From: Opitutaceae bacterium
GTDB taxonomy: Bacteria > Verrucomicrobiota > Verrucomicrobiia > Opitutales > Opitutaceae
Direction of reading: 5' to 3'
Length of the DNA: 64,000 nucleotides
NCBI GenBank assembly: GCA_030693515.1
Contig: JAUYAK010000076.1
Coordinates: 62,001-126,000, forward strand
Within the stretch, counting starts at the first letter, position 1. Every line of letters begins with the position of its first letter. The notes beneath the pieces were generated by a model that was given only the letters and a program-made list of their open reading frames with translations, did not search any database and was not told where the DNA came from. This document shows, in pieces, positions 32,683-42,300 of the stretch. A program made the translations under genes and the position numbers.

Positions 32683-34113
32683 ATGAAAAATCCCCTCGAA
32701 AACGAAAATGCCCAGCAAGGTCAAAAAAGTGGCCAAGAAGTGGCCAAGAATTCCGCCGCTGCCGCGAGCACGCATGGCAGCACGGCGAAGCTGAAAAAAC
32801 GCATTCAACAAAACACCCGGACCTATTACGGGAAAGGCACGGCTCCACAATACTTGATCCGCATTCAGTGCCGTCGTCATCGCGAATGGTTCGAACTTGG
32901 CGCCGACCTTGACGCCGCGGTGAAGCTGGCGCGAGAGACTGACCAGCACATCCGCCTGCATGGTTGGGACGCGAGCCGCAAAAAATACAAACCAGCGTTC
33001 GCGGTTGAACGATCGGACCTGACCGTTGGGAGATTCATCGAATTGGTGGGACAACACAGTCAGCTCGATCCGAGCACGGCCTACACTTACGCCTCCCGGT
33101 TTCGTCGAATCGTGAGCGGAATCCGCCGCCTTAAATTTGGTGGTGCGGACAAATTTGCAGGTGGGCCTATCCCATCGAAATGGCGGATGGCCGTGGACAG
33201 CACCTTACTGAATACGATCACGCCGGAACAGATTTCGACTTGGCGAGACGCCTATGTGGGCCGACATCCTTCCGGGTCCGAGGAGCGCACCCATGCTGAA
33301 CACACCGTCAACGGCATCCTTCGCAATGCCCGCGCGCTTTTTGCCAAGCGCGTATTGAAGCGCGTCCTTTCGAAGTGCTCCAACCTGGCCCTTCCCGCTC
33401 CGCTGCCGTTCGAGGGGGTCGAATTTATCCCGGAACGGGAATCCGACTATTTCTACACCTCGGAGGTGGACGCGAAACAGTTGATCGAAGACGCCTTCAA
33501 AGAACTGTCGGGAAATCATCTCCTGATCTTTGTTTTGGCAATCGGTGCGGGTTTGCGTCGAAACGAGATCGACAAGCTGCCATGGGCTCATGTGGACCTG
33601 CCTACTGGCACGGTCACCATCGCCCCGACCAAATATGGTCGCTTGAAAAGCGATTCGTCAGTCGGGAAAATCCAGCTTGAGCCGCGTTTTGCGGAGGTTC
33701 TGCGCAAGCATGCGGTGGAGGGACGCGGCGAATTCGTCCTAACCTCTCACGTCGCGCCGCGCATCGGCTCGCTGCAGCGGCACTACCGCTGCAAGAAAGA
33801 TTTCACCGCGCTTTGCGCGTGGCTGAAATCCAAGGGGATCACGCGTTCCACCTCCCGAGTCCACACCCTGCGCAAAGAGTTCGGGTCGCATATCGCGCAA
33901 CGGCGAGGCATCTTCGCCGCTAGTTCGGGCCTCCGGCATTCAACGATTGGGGTCACGCGTAAGTTCTATGTTTCGAGCAAGATTGAACCCACCTCGTTCT
34001 TCACCACGGAACCGCTGATGCCGCCGGCGCAAGATGCAGCGCAATTGATGGAGTTACTGAGGAAGGCGCTCGAACAGGGTGCGATAAAACCAAAGGCGAA
34101 ATCGGCCGCGTAA
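32683..34113 (+). CDS. Tyrosine-type site-specific integrase
   Basis: A 476-residue recombinase with an N-terminal arm/core-binding region (about 85-240) and a C-terminal catalytic domain. Catalytic residues: Arg292 in IGAGLRRNEID, HTLRKE (His394, Arg397), LRH (Arg418, His419) and the nucleophile Tyr429 in VTRKFYVSS. Its base composition is less GC-rich than its neighbours, consistent with foreign origin. It lies 105 bp from the tRNA-Leu 3' half, the usual position of an integrase next to its attachment site. No excisionase or other phage gene is recognisable nearby. Confidence 0.92.
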   Translation: MKNPLENENAQQGQKSGQEVAKNSAAAASTHGSTAKLKKRIQQNTRTYYGKGTAPQYLIRIQCRRHREWFELGADLDAAVKLARETDQHIRLHGWDASRKKYKPAFAVERSDLTVGRFIELVGQHSQLDPSTAYTYASRFRRIVSGIRRLKFGGADKFAGGPIPSKWRMAVDSTLLNTITPEQISTWRDAYVGRHPSGSEERTHAEHTVNGILRNARALFAKRVLKRVLSKCSNLALPAPLPFEGVEFIPERESDYFYTSEVDAKQLIEDAFKELSGNHLLIFVLAIGAGLRRNEIDKLPWAHVDLPTGTVTIAPTKYGRLKSDSSVGKIQLEPRFAEVLRKHAVEGRGEFVLTSHVAPRIGSLQRHYRCKKDFTALCAWLKSKGITRSTSRVHTLRKEFGSHIAQRRGIFAASSGLRHSTIGVTRKFYVSSKIEPTSFFTTEPLMPPAQDAAQLMELLRKALEQGAIKPKAKSAA

Positions 34114-34163
34114 AACCCTCTCGGCCCGTTGGTTTTTTAGCGCACAAACGTTTTGGAAAGAAC

Positions 34164-34191
34164 CAAGGTTCGAATCCCCGTAGGGACGCCA
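34164..34191 (+). other. tRNA 3'-end-like scrap downstream of the integrase
   Basis: CAAGGTTCGAATCCCCG followed by TAGGGACGCCA looks like a T loop (GGTTCGAATCC), a 3' acceptor strand and CCA, on the plus strand. The T stem is imperfect and no upstream tRNA body exists. It may be a second attachment-site remnant (inverted relative to the tRNA-Leu fragment) or the attP core carried by the element. Confidence 0.5.
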
Positions 34192-34286
34192 AATTCTAAA
34201 GGCACGTAATTATAGCGATTTAAGGGTCTATTTGAGGTTGCCCTGATTTGACGGACACGCGTTGAGCCCAAACAAAGGACTCAACC

Positions 34287-34628
34287 ATGACCAAGAAGAA
34301 AGAAGTCGGGGCAACGCCCCGGCAGTGTGACGCGGCGTTCAAGGCGGAAGCCGTGCGTCTGTGGCAAAGTAGCCGGGACTCGGCGGAGAAGACCGCTCAG
34401 GAACTGGGGATCAGTGTATTCAACCTCTACAAGTGGAAGCGGGAGGGCGCGGCGCCCCGGGCCGCCGGGGCGTTGCGCCCTCCCGCTTCGACGGAGGAAT
34501 TGCAGGTCGAGGTCGAACGCATGCAGCGCGAGCTGGCGCGCATGACTGAACAACGTGATATCCTTAAAAAAGCCGCGGGCATCCTCTCCGAACCGTCGCC
34601 GAGCGGCATGCCCGGATTCAAGCGATGA
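34287..34628 (+). CDS. IS3-family transposase OrfA
   Basis: A 113-residue helix-turn-helix protein that binds the element ends. It shows FKAEAVRLWQ, TAQELGISVFNLYKWKRE, and a C-terminal leucine-zipper-like coiled coil (EELQVEVERMQRELARM, EQRDILKKAAGIL). The stop overlaps the orfB start (ATGA, 34625-34628), so the two may be translationally coupled; a frameshift fusion, as in many IS3 elements, was not examined further. Confidence 0.93.
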   Translation: MTKKKEVGATPRQCDAAFKAEAVRLWQSSRDSAEKTAQELGISVFNLYKWKREGAAPRAAGALRPPASTEELQVEVERMQRELARMTEQRDILKKAAGILSEPSPSGMPGFKR

Positions 34629-35461
34629 GCGACGAGTATCCGATCAACCGACTCTGCGCGGTCTTCGCCGTTTCGCGCAGCGGTTACTACGCGTGGTCGC
34701 AGGCCCCGGTTTCAGCCCGCCGGCAGCGCGAGCAGCTGCTGCGGACGAAGATCGCGCTCGTGCACCAGCAATCCCGGGAGACCTACGGCAGTCCGCGCGT
34801 GACCATCGAACTGCAGCGCCAGGGCGAACAGGTCGGTCGGCACCGCGTCGCCCGACTCATGCACGAGGATGGCCTGCGCGGCCGACAAAAACGGCGTTAC
34901 CGGGTCCGCACGACCGACAGCGCTCACTCGCATCCGATCGCCCCGAACCGGCTGGCCACGCTGCCGGCCCCGACCAAGCCGAACCAGGTGTGGGTGAGCG
35001 ATCTGAACTACGTGCCGACCGATGAAGGCTGGCTCTATGTCGCGGGGGTCCTCGACCGTTGCACTCGCTGCCTGGTCGGCTGGGCCATGGGCTCCACGCT
35101 CGATACGGCGGTGCCTCTGGCCGCCTTAATGATGGCGTTGCGACAAAGAAAACCTGCCCGCGGCTTGATCCACCACTCCGACCGTGGCGTGCAGTATGCG
35201 AGCGCCGATTATCGCGCGACGCTCGCTGACCACGGCCTCATCGCCTCGATGAGTCGCAAGGGGAACTGCTACGACAATGCCGCGATGGAAGCGTTCTGGA
35301 GCAGCCTCAAAAACGAACTGGTCCATCGCCGCCGCTTCACCACTCGGGCCGAGGCCCGCACCGCCATCTTCGACTATATCGAGGTGTTCTACAACCGCAC
35401 CCGTCGCCACTCCTCCCTCGGCTACCAAAGCCCGCTCGACTACGAATCCACCCTCAACTAA
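34625..35461 (+). CDS. IS3-family transposase OrfB (DDE integrase core)
   Basis: A 278-residue catalytic subunit with HTH_21 (RQREQLLRTKIALVHQQSRE, YGSPRVT) and the rve DDE core. Catalytic Asp are in NQVWVSDLNYVP and LIHHSDRGVQYAS; Glu is in CYDNAAMEAFWSSLKNE. The C-terminal YNRTRRHSSLGYQSPLDYE is typical. The frame is intact, so the element may be active. Confidence 0.95.
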   Translation: MSDEYPINRLCAVFAVSRSGYYAWSQAPVSARRQREQLLRTKIALVHQQSRETYGSPRVTIELQRQGEQVGRHRVARLMHEDGLRGRQKRRYRVRTTDSAHSHPIAPNRLATLPAPTKPNQVWVSDLNYVPTDEGWLYVAGVLDRCTRCLVGWAMGSTLDTAVPLAALMMALRQRKPARGLIHHSDRGVQYASADYRATLADHGLIASMSRKGNCYDNAAMEAFWSSLKNELVHRRRFTTRAEARTAIFDYIEVFYNRTRRHSSLGYQSPLDYESTLN

Positions 35462-35747
35462 CCATCAACATCACGCTCTACGCGTGTCCGAAATTTCCGG
35501 GGAAGCACAATTCGTTGTTGGCGACCTTAAAATAAGAATGGGGGTAAGAATAGCTTCGTCAAGAGACGCCGACGTTTAGCGATGACGTGGAGTGAGGTGC
35601 CGGACCCCGTGGCTGAGTAAGTGTTTGGGCGCAGTGCAAATGAGCGCTTTTGCAGCTTTCGATCAGATTTGCGCGCGATAGTTGTGGGGATACGGGCCGG
35701 TGTTCACTGTCAAGAGCGACCCATCAAAACCAAGTCCCTCGTCCACG

Positions 35748-37943
35748 ATGCTCTTTGCCCCCTCGCTTCGTCCGTCGCGTCTCCTCGTCCCAATTGTAGC
35801 CGGATTGCTCGCCGTAGCCTCACTGGCGGCCGACATTCCTCGCGTGTTTGAAGCGGGGAAACTGCCGGCCGATTCGCGCCTTGGTCCGCTCAAGGAGCTG
35901 GGCGGACAGTTTCCGTGGACGCCGTCGGCATCGAAAGCTGAATGGGAGAAGCGCGCCGAACGCGTGCGCCGGCAGGTCCTCGTTTCGCAGGGGCTCTGGC
36001 CGATGCTCACAAAGGCGCCGCTCAATGCGGTGATTCACGGCAGAATAGACCGAGGTGACTACACCGTGGAAAAAGTCTATTTCGAGAGCCTGCCCGGATT
36101 TTTCGTCACCGGGAGTCTCTACCGGCCGAAGGGAAAAACCGGAAAATTGCCCGGCGTTCTTTCACCCCATGGCCACTGGCCCGACGGCCGGTTCGTCGAC
36201 AACGAAAAAGGCATCAAGGGCGAACTCGTTTCCGGTGCGGAGCGATTTGTGGAGGGTGGGCGCAGTCACCTGCAAGCGCGCCAGGTGCAAACGGCGCGGA
36301 TGGGCTGTGTGGCATTTCATTACGACATGGTTGGCTACGCCGACAGCCAGCAGATCCCATTTGCGGTGGCTCACCATGAAGACGCGGGCCTCCGCCGCCG
36401 CCCCGAGATGAACACGCCGGAGCAATGGGGGTTTTACAGCGCCCAAGCCGAGGCCCATTTGGAGAACGTGATGGGCCTTCAGACGTGGAACTCCATTCGG
36501 GCGCTGGATTTCCTCCTCAGTCTACCGGACGTGGATGGCTCTCGAATCGCCGTGAGTGGCGAAAGTGGCGGGGGCACGCAGACCTTCATACTCGGTGCAG
36601 TCGATTCTCGGCCGGCCCTCTCGTTTCCCGCCGTGATGGTTTCGACGGCGATGCAGGGCGGGTGTAGTTGCGAGAATGCGTCGCTCTTGCGCGTCGGCAC
36701 GGGCAACGTGGAAATCGCGGCGCTCTTTGCCCCGAAGCCGATGGGCATGACTTCGGCCGACGACTGGACGAAGGAGATGACGAAGAAGGGATTTCCCGAG
36801 CTGCAACAGCACTATCGCATGCTCGGGGCACCAAGTAACGTGATGCTTAAAGCGGCCGTCCATTTTCGCCACAACTACAACTATGTCAGCCGAGCGGCCT
36901 ACTACAGTTGGCTGAACAAACACTTTCACCTTGGTCTCCCGGAGCCCGTGGTTGAGGAGGACTACATTCGCCTCACGAAAACGGAGATGTCGGTCTGGGA
37001 TGCTCAACATCCGCAACCAACCGGTGGCCCGGATGTCGAGCGAAAGCTTCTGCGCACATGGTTGGAGGATTCCCAAAAACAGCTCGCGGTCGCCACGGAT
37101 TCGCTCGCGCAGATGCGGCAGGTGATCGGGGGCGCCGTCGATGTGATAATCGGACGGAATCTCGATCAGACAGGAGACGCCATCCTCGAGCCCAAAGTGA
37201 AAACCGATCGCGGAACCTACGTGCAGTCAGTCGCGCTCCTGCAGAACAAAACGCACCGCGAAGAACTGCCCGCGGTGATGCTCGCCCCCAAAAATCCGAA
37301 CGGCCACACCGTCATCTGGGCCGAGACCGCAGGCAAGGCCGGTCTCTTGAACGTCGATGGAACGCCAAGATCGGAAGTGGCAAAGCTTATCGCGAAGGGG
37401 TTCACTGTAATTGGCGTCGATTTGCTCTTCCAAGGGGAGTTTCTTGCGGACGGCAAAACGCCGAACTCGACGCGTCGGATTAAAGATCCGGCCGAGGTTC
37501 CGGCACTCACTTTCGGCTACAACCACGCCCTCTTCGCCCAGCGGGTGCACGACATTCTGACCGTGGTGCAATACGCGCGGAAACAAGAGTCAGGCGTGAA
37601 GGGCATTCATCTGGTCGGAGGCAAAGGTGCGGGTCCGTGGGTGGCGGCGGCACGCGCCCAATCGGGCGCGGCCATTGCTTCGGCAGCCCTCGACACGGAA
37701 GGCTTCCGGTTTGGTAAGATTCTGGATGTCCATGATGTGAATTTCCTGCCGGGCGGCGCGAAATACTTCGATCTGCCGGGGATGATCGCGCTGCACGCGC
37801 CGGGCAAACTATGGTTGGCTGGTGAATCCAATCCCGGCTTGGTGACCAAGATCTACGCCGCGAGCGGGGCACAGGAAAACCTTACTCTGGCGGACGATCG
37901 CAGCGCGGAGGCAATGGTTTCGTGGCTCATCGCATCCCTCTGA
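35748..37943 (+). CDS. Secreted alpha/beta-hydrolase, acetyl-xylan-esterase-like
   Basis: About 731 residues from MLFAPSLRPSRLLVPIVAG (signal peptide to SLAA); a start 22 codons earlier is less convincing. The first hydrolase domain has YFESLPGFFVTGSLYRPKG, PGVLSPHGHWPDGRF, a MGCVAFHYDMVGYADS strand, and the nucleophile elbow SGESGGGTQTF (Ser273). A second, degenerate hydrolase-like half (about 500-725) has GFTVIGVDLLFQGEF and GVKGIHLVGGKGAGPW but no Ser elbow. The family is found next to polysaccharide-degradation genes and probably removes ester groups. The next gene begins 47 nt downstream. Confidence 0.78.
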   Translation: MLFAPSLRPSRLLVPIVAGLLAVASLAADIPRVFEAGKLPADSRLGPLKELGGQFPWTPSASKAEWEKRAERVRRQVLVSQGLWPMLTKAPLNAVIHGRIDRGDYTVEKVYFESLPGFFVTGSLYRPKGKTGKLPGVLSPHGHWPDGRFVDNEKGIKGELVSGAERFVEGGRSHLQARQVQTARMGCVAFHYDMVGYADSQQIPFAVAHHEDAGLRRRPEMNTPEQWGFYSAQAEAHLENVMGLQTWNSIRALDFLLSLPDVDGSRIAVSGESGGGTQTFILGAVDSRPALSFPAVMVSTAMQGGCSCENASLLRVGTGNVEIAALFAPKPMGMTSADDWTKEMTKKGFPELQQHYRMLGAPSNVMLKAAVHFRHNYNYVSRAAYYSWLNKHFHLGLPEPVVEEDYIRLTKTEMSVWDAQHPQPTGGPDVERKLLRTWLEDSQKQLAVATDSLAQMRQVIGGAVDVIIGRNLDQTGDAILEPKVKTDRGTYVQSVALLQNKTHREELPAVMLAPKNPNGHTVIWAETAGKAGLLNVDGTPRSEVAKLIAKGFTVIGVDLLFQGEFLADGKTPNSTRRIKDPAEVPALTFGYNHALFAQRVHDILTVVQYARKQESGVKGIHLVGGKGAGPWVAAARAQSGAAIASAALDTEGFRFGKILDVHDVNFLPGGAKYFDLPGMIALHAPGKLWLAGESNPGLVTKIYAASGAQENLTLADDRSAEAMVSWLIASL

Positions 37944-37990
37944 AATTTGTGGAAATCGGCCCCAATAGCACACGGTCGCCCGCTGCGTCG

Positions 37991-39049
37991 ATGGCCCGAC
38001 TGCACTCGCTGGATGCATTTCGCGGTTTCACGATGTTCTGGCTGATGGGCGGCAAGGCACTCGTCGTCGCGCTGTCCGCGCTGGCGGGTCTGGAGTTCGT
38101 GCGATATCAACTGAGCCACAGCGCGTGGGAGGGCGTGCGCTACTACGATCTCGTCTGGCCCTCTTTCATGTTGATGGTCGGCGTATCGATCCCGTTTTCG
38201 TTTGCCATGCGTTCGCGCACGCAAACGCGCGGGCAGTTGATGCGCGATGCATGGAAGCGTGCCGCCGTCCTTTTTCTTCTCGGGTCCCTCCGCGAATCGC
38301 TATCCGACGGCGTGCCACGATTGGTCGAGTTGAGCAGTGCACTGCAGCCGATCGCGCTCGCCTATCTCGTCGCTTCGTATCTCGCGACGCGGCCCTTGAA
38401 ATTACAGATCGGCGTGGCAGCAGGGATCCTCCTGGGCTACGCGCTGCTGCTCGCCTTTGTCCGCACCCCGACGATCCATGCCGGCACCTATGAGATTAAC
38501 AAAAACCTCGTCACGGCGTTCGACGAGCAAGTGCTTGGCCGATCGCATCGGGATGGGTGGGGCACGCTGCTCAGCGCCATTCCTTCCGTCGCGACTACTG
38601 TGGTCGGCCTGCTGTTTGGGCAGGTGTTGATGTCGGGCACGGCGCCCAAGGCCAAGTTGAAGGTCTTCGTATTGACCGGGCTGGGTTGCCTGGTCGCCGG
38701 CTTCGCGATTAGTCCGGTCGTTCCGGTGATCATGAAGCTATGGACCACTTCGTATGCGCTCGTCGCGACCGGATGGGCGTGCGTTTTCTTCAGCCTGTTT
38801 TACTGGGTGATCGATCTGCGCGGTTGGCGTTCCTGGGCATTCCCTTTCGTCGTGATCGGTGTCAACGCGCTCGCGGCCTACCTCCTCAATACGATCATCC
38901 CCATCAGCCGGATCGTTGGAACCTTCACCAAGCCGCTGGTGCCGGCCTTGGGAATCTTCGGTCCGGTCCTGTCCAGTGGGGCAGTCTTTTTCGCCGGCTG
39001 GTTGATCCTCCTCTGGCTTTATCGACGGAAAATATACCTGCGACCCTGA
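37991..39049 (+). CDS. DUF5009 / HGSNAT-like membrane acyltransferase
   Basis: A 352-residue protein starting MARLHSLDAFRGFTMFWLMGG, the hallmark N-terminus of the heparan-alpha-glucosaminide N-acetyltransferase-like family (SLDAFRGF). About ten membrane segments; YYDLVWPSFMLMVGVSIPFS and VIGVNALAAYLLNTIIP are conserved stretches. These proteins probably carry acetyl groups across the inner membrane to sugars, which fits the neighbouring esterase gene. The start was chosen over one 23 codons upstream that overlaps the esterase gene. The stop overlaps the next start (TGATG). Confidence 0.85.
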   Translation: MARLHSLDAFRGFTMFWLMGGKALVVALSALAGLEFVRYQLSHSAWEGVRYYDLVWPSFMLMVGVSIPFSFAMRSRTQTRGQLMRDAWKRAAVLFLLGSLRESLSDGVPRLVELSSALQPIALAYLVASYLATRPLKLQIGVAAGILLGYALLLAFVRTPTIHAGTYEINKNLVTAFDEQVLGRSHRDGWGTLLSAIPSVATTVVGLLFGQVLMSGTAPKAKLKVFVLTGLGCLVAGFAISPVVPVIMKLWTTSYALVATGWACVFFSLFYWVIDLRGWRSWAFPFVVIGVNALAAYLLNTIIPISRIVGTFTKPLVPALGIFGPVLSSGAVFFAGWLILLWLYRRKIYLRP

Positions 39050-39327
39050 TGCGCTCTCTACTCTGCTGGCTGGCCGTTTTGTTGCTCCCGCTCGGCGCAC
39101 TGCACGCCGCGCCACGAGCGGTGCGCTACCGTTTTCTCATCGTGGTGGGCGATCAATGGAAGGACGGGACGAGCTTTTTTATTGATCGGCTCGCGGATTT
39201 TCAGGGCGTCGCTGCATTATTGAAGAACTGGGGGCTGCCATTCGACATCCTGCGGATAGTCTTGCTGGTGGTCGAGGCCCAACAAAGGGGTGTTACCTCC
39301 GGGCGAACGTTCGGGCCAATCTCTTAA
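39049..39327 (+). pseudogene. N-terminal remnant of a secreted protein
   Basis: TGATG coupling to the previous gene, then a signal peptide (MRSLLCWLAVLLLPLGALHAA) and a short domain start, RFLIVVGDQWKDGTSFF and FQGVAALLKNWGLPFDILR. After ILR the expected continuation is lost, and the frame drifts through unrelated residues to a stop at 39325-39327, 27 bp before the next receptor gene. I read it as a large secreted protein truncated by deletion at about 39255. A genuine 92-residue protein is possible but less likely. Confidence 0.55.
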
Positions 39328-39354
39328 ATCACAGAACCCATCCCCTCAAAAACG

Positions 39355-42300
39355 ATGAAAAGAAATAATCTCTTCGCCAAACTTGCCGCGATCGTCGCCT
39401 TGGTCGCCGCCTCTCTCGCGAGTGCGCAATCCACCGCCGCGAACACACGCACCGGCACGATCGAAGGCCGCGTCCTCGATGTCCGTTCCGGCAATTACAC
39501 TGAGCGCGCCCGCGTTACCGTGACGGGAACTTCGCTGGAAACCTTCACCGACTCGGCGGGACGTTTCCGCATCGCAAACGTCCCCGCTGGCCCGGCAACC
39601 GTGAACGTGTTCTTCACGGGCCTCGACCGCCACAGCGAGAGCGTGATCGTATCTCCGGGCGCGTCGGTGCAGCGGGATTTCAGTCTTGGCAGCGAGGTCG
39701 TGAAGCTTGCGGACTTCGTCGTCTCGTCGTCGAAGGAAATGGCCGGCGCCGCGATCGCCATCAACGAGCAGCGCTTCGCGTCGAACATGGTGAACGTCGT
39801 CTCAGCCGACGAATTCGGCAGCGTGCTCGAGAGCAACCCTGGCGATTTCCTGAAATATCTGCCCGGGATCACCATCGATTTCATCGGCGGTGCGGCGCGC
39901 TCCGTCTCGATCGGAGGCGTCCCGTCCGAATATGTGCCGATTACTGTCGGCGGCTTCGACGTCTCGAGCGTTTCCGGCGGCGGCACGGCGCGCAGCGTGG
40001 ATTTTCACACCATCTCCATGAACAACATCGCGCGGCTGGAGGTGGTTCATTCGCCAACCCCTGAGTCGCCCGGCTCCGCGCTCGCTGGCTCCGTGAACAT
40101 GATTCCACGCAGCGCCTTCGATCGGTCGCGCCCGGTCTTTAATTATAGCGTGTTCATGATGATGCGCGACAACGACCGGCATCTCTTCAGCAAGACGCCC
40201 GGCCCGCGCTGGAACAACAAGCGGAAAGTCCACCCCGGTTTCGACTTCTCCTACATCAAACCGGTCAACGACCGCTTCGGCTTTACGATCAGCGGAGGCA
40301 ACACCAAGCAATATACGGAGGAGGCCCGGACTCAAAACACCTGGCGCGGGGCGGGCGCCGCCACGACCGCGCTTTCGGCCACGGCTGCCACGCAGTATCC
40401 CGACACCACGCCCGACCGCCCTTACCTCACCGACTATGTCGTCGAGGATGGTGGCAAGACCACGATGCGGACCTCGGCCGCCGCGACGGTCGACTACAAG
40501 TTTTCGGCCAACGATCGCGTCTCACTCTCGTTCGAGGCGACGTTCTTCGATTCGCCGCTCAACCAGCGCACCCTGTCGTTCTTCGTGAACCGGGTGGCAC
40601 CCGGAAACTTCACGTCCACCTCGACGCAGGGGGAGATCGGACGGGGCGAGATCCGGCAGACCAGCCAGGCGCGTCACCACTCACGTGTGAAGATTATGCC
40701 GACGCTCGTCTGGCGTCATGACGGGCCCGTTTGGAAAGCCGAGAGCGGCCTCGGCTACTCGAAGGAGCGGCTGCATTTCCGAAGCGCGGACAAGGGCTAT
40801 TTCAACCAGGTTGTGTCGACGCGCCGGAATGTGACCGTGGCCTTCGACGACATCTTCTATCTGCAGCCGCGAAAAATCACGGTGACGGACGGCACGACGG
40901 GTGCCGCGGTCGATCCGTATAATCTCGATAACTACGTTCTTTCCACCGCGAACGCGACCTTTCGCCGCACCCAGGATGTGAAGCGCAGCGCCTACTCCAA
41001 CCTCCGTCGCGACCTCGAAGTTGGCGGGGTGCCGTTCACGTTGAAGGGCGGAGTGGATGTCCGCGAATCGCGCCGGGATGATTTCCAGAGTGTGCCGCCG
41101 TTTGCCATCGTCGGCGCCGACGGCCGGGCCAGCACTTCGCCCACGGAGGCGGGCAGCGACGATCGCGCCGGCGTCGCTCTGGATCCGGTCTTTTCACAGC
41201 GAGTCGCACCCTACGGATTCCCCAAGATCCAGCACACTAGCACGCAAAATGTCTTTAACCTCTATAACGCGAACCCTGGCCGCTTCACACTCGATCAGAA
41301 CAGCCTTTACCGTTCGGAGATCTCCAGTTCCAAGCTCGCGAAGGAACTCGTTTCCTCCGCCTACCTCCGCGGCGATGTCGCCTTGTTCGATCGCCGGCTG
41401 AAACTCGTCGGTGGTCTCCGCGGCGAGCAGACGAACGTCGAGGCGGAAGGTCCGCGCACGGATCCCACCCTGAATTACCAGCGCGATGCCAGTGGCCGCG
41501 TGATCCGCAATGCCGCGGGGCAGCCTCAACTGATCATTCCGACGAGCAATGCGCTTGGCGTTTCCCAACTTACCTTCCTGCCGCGCGGCACACAGGTGGA
41601 GAAGGAGTATCTGCGGCTCTTCCCGAGCATCAATGCGAGTTTCAACCTCCGCGAGAACCTCATCGCGCGGGCCGCGTGGTATACGTCCGTCGGCCGGCCC
41701 AACTTTAATCAATATGCCGGCGGGGTCACGCTCCCCGACCCAGGACTGCCGCCGGCGACCAATAACCGGATCACGGTGAACAACGCCGCCATCAAGGCGT
41801 GGAGCGCGCAGTCGACGAAGGTCCGGCTCGAATATTATTTCGAAGGCGTCGGGCAAGTATCGGTCGGCGCCTTCCACCGGGAGTTCGAGAACTTTTTCGG
41901 CGCAACGATCTTCCCCGCCACGCCAGAATTCCTCGCCCTCTATGGGCTCGATCCAGCGTCTTACGGCGACTATGACGTCTCGACTCAACACAACGTCGAG
42001 GGCGTCGTGAAGACAAGCGGGGTCGAGTTCGACTACAAGCAGGCGCTCACATTTCTCCCCCACTGGGCCCGCGGGCTGCAGGTGTTTGCGAACGCCAGTG
42101 CGTTGCGGGCCACGGGCGACCAGACCGCGGACTTCGCGGGCTATGTGCCGCGCGTCTATAACTGGGGCATCAGCCTGACCCGCACTAAATACAATCTTCG
42201 CGCCAATTGGAACTATCGCGGACGCAGTCGACAGGCCCCGCTTACCGGCCGGGGCGTCGAACCCGGCACGTTCACCTGGATGTCGAAGCAACTCTTTCTC

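Larger units (their letters stand above)
34239..35507 (+). mobile_element. IS3-family insertion sequence
   Basis: About 1.27 kb. The proposed ends begin TGCCCTGATTTGACGG and, inverted, TGCTTCCCCGGAAA, and share a perfect 10-bp inner block GGACACGCGT (34253-34262 and complement at 35480-35489). It contains orfA and orfB with an ATGA overlap. No convincing target duplication was seen, so the exact outer bases are uncertain. Confidence 0.75.
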
